DNA from: Microcaldota archaeon
Lineage (GTDB): Archaea > Micrarchaeota > Micrarchaeia > Anstonellales > Anstonellaceae
Length of the DNA: 38,895 nucleotides
Direction: 5' to 3'
Assembly: GCA_026413765.1 (NCBI GenBank)
Contig: JAOAKI010000014.1
Coordinates: 1-38,895, forward strand
A program made the position numbers and the translations under genes. Below are positions 37,205-38,895 of the stretch, in pieces (position 1 is the first letter of the stretch; each line of letters opens with the position of its first letter). The notes under the pieces were generated by a model, which worked only from the letters and a program-made list of their open reading frames with translations, had not been told where the DNA came from and did no database searches.

Positions 37205-38895
37205 CTAGCCTTCTTTTGTCTTTTTCTTCCTTGCTTTCTCTTTTTCCTCTTCAATTTTTGCTTCTTGCAGCTCTTTCCTGACAAGCTCCTGGAAAATCTC
37301 TTTCCACTTTCGGTCCGCCTCTTTCCAGTCAATCTCGTTCCCGTCGCCTTCAAGCTTTTTGAGCAAGGTGTTTGCTTCTTTTGTGCATCGAATGACAAAG
37401 TCCAGCTCAACAAACTGCGGATGGTTATATCTGTCTGCCGCCTCAGCAATCTGCGAATAAATCTTGCCTTTGAAGAATGCCTCCATAAGATATTGCGCAG
37501 GAGGAATGCCTGTCTCTTCTGCCCTTCTTGCCAAAGCAGGCGGGACGAATTTCACCTTCAGCCCGCTGGCAACTTTGTCCAAATCTATTCCTGAAAGGGA
37601 GTGCAATTCTGCCTCAGGCATGTCCAAAAACAGGCACTTGAGCTTTGTTGTCTGCACATCTTGCCCTCTTTCAAGCGAAAAGACAGGCACAAACTTGTGC
37701 TCAACACTGTCGCTTTCATATTGCTGGCCAACCATTCTGTATATCCTGCTTTTCCGCCCAAACCTCACTTTCTTCAAGAAGGTGTATCTGTCGGTTGAAT
37801 ACATCGACGCGGCAGGTATTCCAAAAACCAATTCAAGCCTGTCTTGCACATCTTTGAGTGATTGCGCATGCAAGTTGTACAGAAGGAAGATTCCTGGCTG
37901 GGTGTTGAGCATGTTTATGACTCCTTGTATTGCCAACCTTGAACGTATTTCGTTGATTATCACGCACGCATCGCCCATGCGCAAAGCGGCGTTCGTCATC
38001 GACACCAAATCAAGCTCAGGAGTCCTGCCAGCATCCTCTACTTCAGACGACTGTACTTGCACTGCTCCTATGTGGAATCCCCTCTTTCTGTACGCTTTCG
38101 TCGGAATTTCCTCAATATCCTGTATCGGCAATATTCTTTTTTTTGTCCCGATGGCAGCTATTTTTGCGGACGTGAAGGCGGTTTTCCCAACTCCTTTCAG
38201 CCCAAGGACTGCCTCTGAGCAACCTAAAGAAACCATTACATCATCATAACCCGCAAAAAACGGGCTCATAGACTTCAGTCTCAAGTACATCGGATAGGTG
38301 AAAGGCTGATCCCTCATCACGCGCAGCGCAGCCTGTAGCTCGCCAAATGTCGCAGGCGGCCTTTGGAGGTGGCACCTCATCGCAAGGCGGGTCAGCACCA
38401 CATCCACCACCGGTGTGTTCTTGTCAAATTTCCTTCCGCCTTGCGAAGATGCGATTATGTTTTTGAACATGTTCTCAAGCATCTCACGATTATATCTCCA
38501 CAACGTATGGCAGAGGCCGAATTTAGCATGCTCAACGTATATTGGCGAATTTTCCGCGTCTATGTAGATGTCGGTTATGTTGTCTTTGTCAAGCGCCATG
38601 TTTTCGATGGGCGACCCAAGTCCAAACACCCACGCAGCAGCCTCTCTCCCCATTGCGGCTGCCTGCTCCTGCGTTATTGGTATCTTTTCAAGAGTGGCTT
38701 TGTCTATGAATTTCTGCGCGTATTCTCTGCTTTTTTCGTCAAATATTGTCGCATAATCCACTGTTTGTCTGACTTCCTTCATCCCTTCTTGGATAGCATT
38801 CCTGAGCATTTCTTGCAGCTGCGCAGGAAGCTGCTCTATCACCGGGTCCTCAATAGTGTAAAGATGCGCCTCTCCAGAAGGCAAATCATATATCT
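37205..38895 (-). CDS. PilB/TadA/GspE-family secretion ATPase, 5' end cut by window edge
   Basis: A hexameric type IV pilus or secretion ATPase; 563 codons are visible and the frame is still open at 38895, so the N-terminus is missing. An N-terminal domain (about 60-200) precedes the ATPase core. Walker A is GLKGVGKT, an unusual form; the Asp box is ILPIQDIEEIP; the Walker B/His region reads AALRMGDACVIINEIRS and GIFLLYNLHAQSLKDVQDRLELV. A long C-terminal helical region ends in a basic Lys/Glu tail. A role in assembling the two pilin-like proteins at 12801-13455 is possible. Its stop forms CTAG and the convergent GAN gene ends 54 bp away. Confidence 0.9.
   Translation of the reverse strand, partial: IYDLPSGEAHLYTIEDPVIEQLPAQLQEMLRNAIQEGMKEVRQTVDYATIFDEKSREYAQKFIDKATLEKIPITQEQAAAMGREAAAWVFGLGSPIENMALDKDNITDIYIDAENSPIYVEHAKFGLCHTLWRYNREMLENMFKNIIASSQGGRKFDKNTPVVDVVLTRLAMRCHLQRPPATFGELQAALRVMRDQPFTYPMYLRLKSMSPFFAGYDDVMVSLGCSEAVLGLKGVGKTAFTSAKIAAIGTKKRILPIQDIEEIPTKAYRKRGFHIGAVQVQSSEVEDAGRTPELDLVSMTNAALRMGDACVIINEIRSRLAIQGVINMLNTQPGIFLLYNLHAQSLKDVQDRLELVFGIPAASMYSTDRYTFLKKVRFGRKSRIYRMVGQQYESDSVEHKFVPVFSLERGQDVQTTKLKCLFLDMPEAELHSLSGIDLDKVASGLKVKFVPPALARRAEETGIPPAQYLMEAFFKGKIYSQIAEAADRYNHPQFVELDFVIRCTKEANTLLKKLEGDGNEIDWKEADRKWKEIFQELVRKELQEAKIEEEKEKARKKKTKEG

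Noticed and set aside
1-38895. CRISPR arrays, rRNA genes, insertion sequences, prophage or riboswitches
   Set aside because: No regularly spaced direct repeats, rRNA-like segments, transposase motifs or long structured leaders were seen on either strand.

Overview
The window is a gene-dense stretch of an archaeal chromosome, most likely from a small-genome DPANN lineage close to Micrarchaeota (ARMAN-type). The archaeal assignment rests on gatD/gatE, RFC large subunit, TFE, Trm56, TYW1/Taw1, a DTD2-type D-aminoacyl-tRNA deacylase, class III (pilin) signal peptides, an archaeal initiator tRNA and TATA-box promoters with many leaderless starts. The Micrarchaeota-like assignment rests mainly on a tRNA-splicing endonuclease of about 394 aa with three fused units, the epsilon-2 layout known from ARMAN cells. 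No rRNA, CRISPR array, insertion sequence or prophage is visible. I identify 45 protein genes (two cut by the window edges) and two tRNAs. No gene-free stretch exceeds 300 bases.

Layout. 1-8.1 kb: a cut hypothetical gene, phosphoglycerate kinase, beta-carbonic anhydrase, a VirB4-N-like membrane protein, a Cys-rich lipoprotein, a flavin reductase-like protein, a Q/P-rich membrane protein, DTD2, and a PRC-barrel/LemA/HtpX operon. 8.2-11.1 kb: an aldolase/class I FBPase pair (gluconeogenesis), then the splicing endonuclease. 11.2-15.5 kb: Taw1, a HAD hydrolase, two pilin-like proteins and topoisomerase IA. 15.5-20.9 kb: a six-gene minus-strand run: rfcL, a second EndA-like protein lacking the catalytic Lys, a zinc-ribbon protein, PRPP synthetase, a HerA/VirB4 ATPase and a coiled-coil protein. 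21-25.3 kb: YchF, a secreted Cys-repeat protein, tRNA-Lys(CUU) with a 15-nt intron, a prenyl diphosphate synthase, a second PRC-barrel protein, an isolated 16-bp palindrome and initiator tRNA-Met. 25.3-30.5 kb: TFE, Trm56, a PIN protein, a proton-pumping pyrophosphatase, two small coupled ORFs and a DRG GTPase. 30.6-38.9 kb: GatD, GatE, a TIM-barrel protein, aspartate dehydrogenase, a small metallopeptidase, a DHH/GAN-type nuclease and a truncated secretion-type ATPase.

How it fits together. tRNA biology dominates: splicing (EndA, an EndA-like paralogue and an intron-containing substrate tRNA), modification (Taw1, Trm56), proofreading (DTD2) and transamidation (GatDE). A second theme is DNA replication and topology (RfcL, TopA, GAN, HerA-like). 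A third is the cell surface: pilins, a PilB/TadA-like ATPase, a lipoprotein and secreted Cys-repeat proteins.

Regulation can be read directly from the DNA. First genes of transcription units often have start codons 22-27 bp from the centre of an A/T box, implying leaderless mRNAs. Internal genes carry GGTG-type Shine-Dalgarno sites. Four divergent gene pairs, 49-59 bp apart, share one near-symmetric TATA box midway between the starts. Convergent genes abut or overlap by up to 15 bp.
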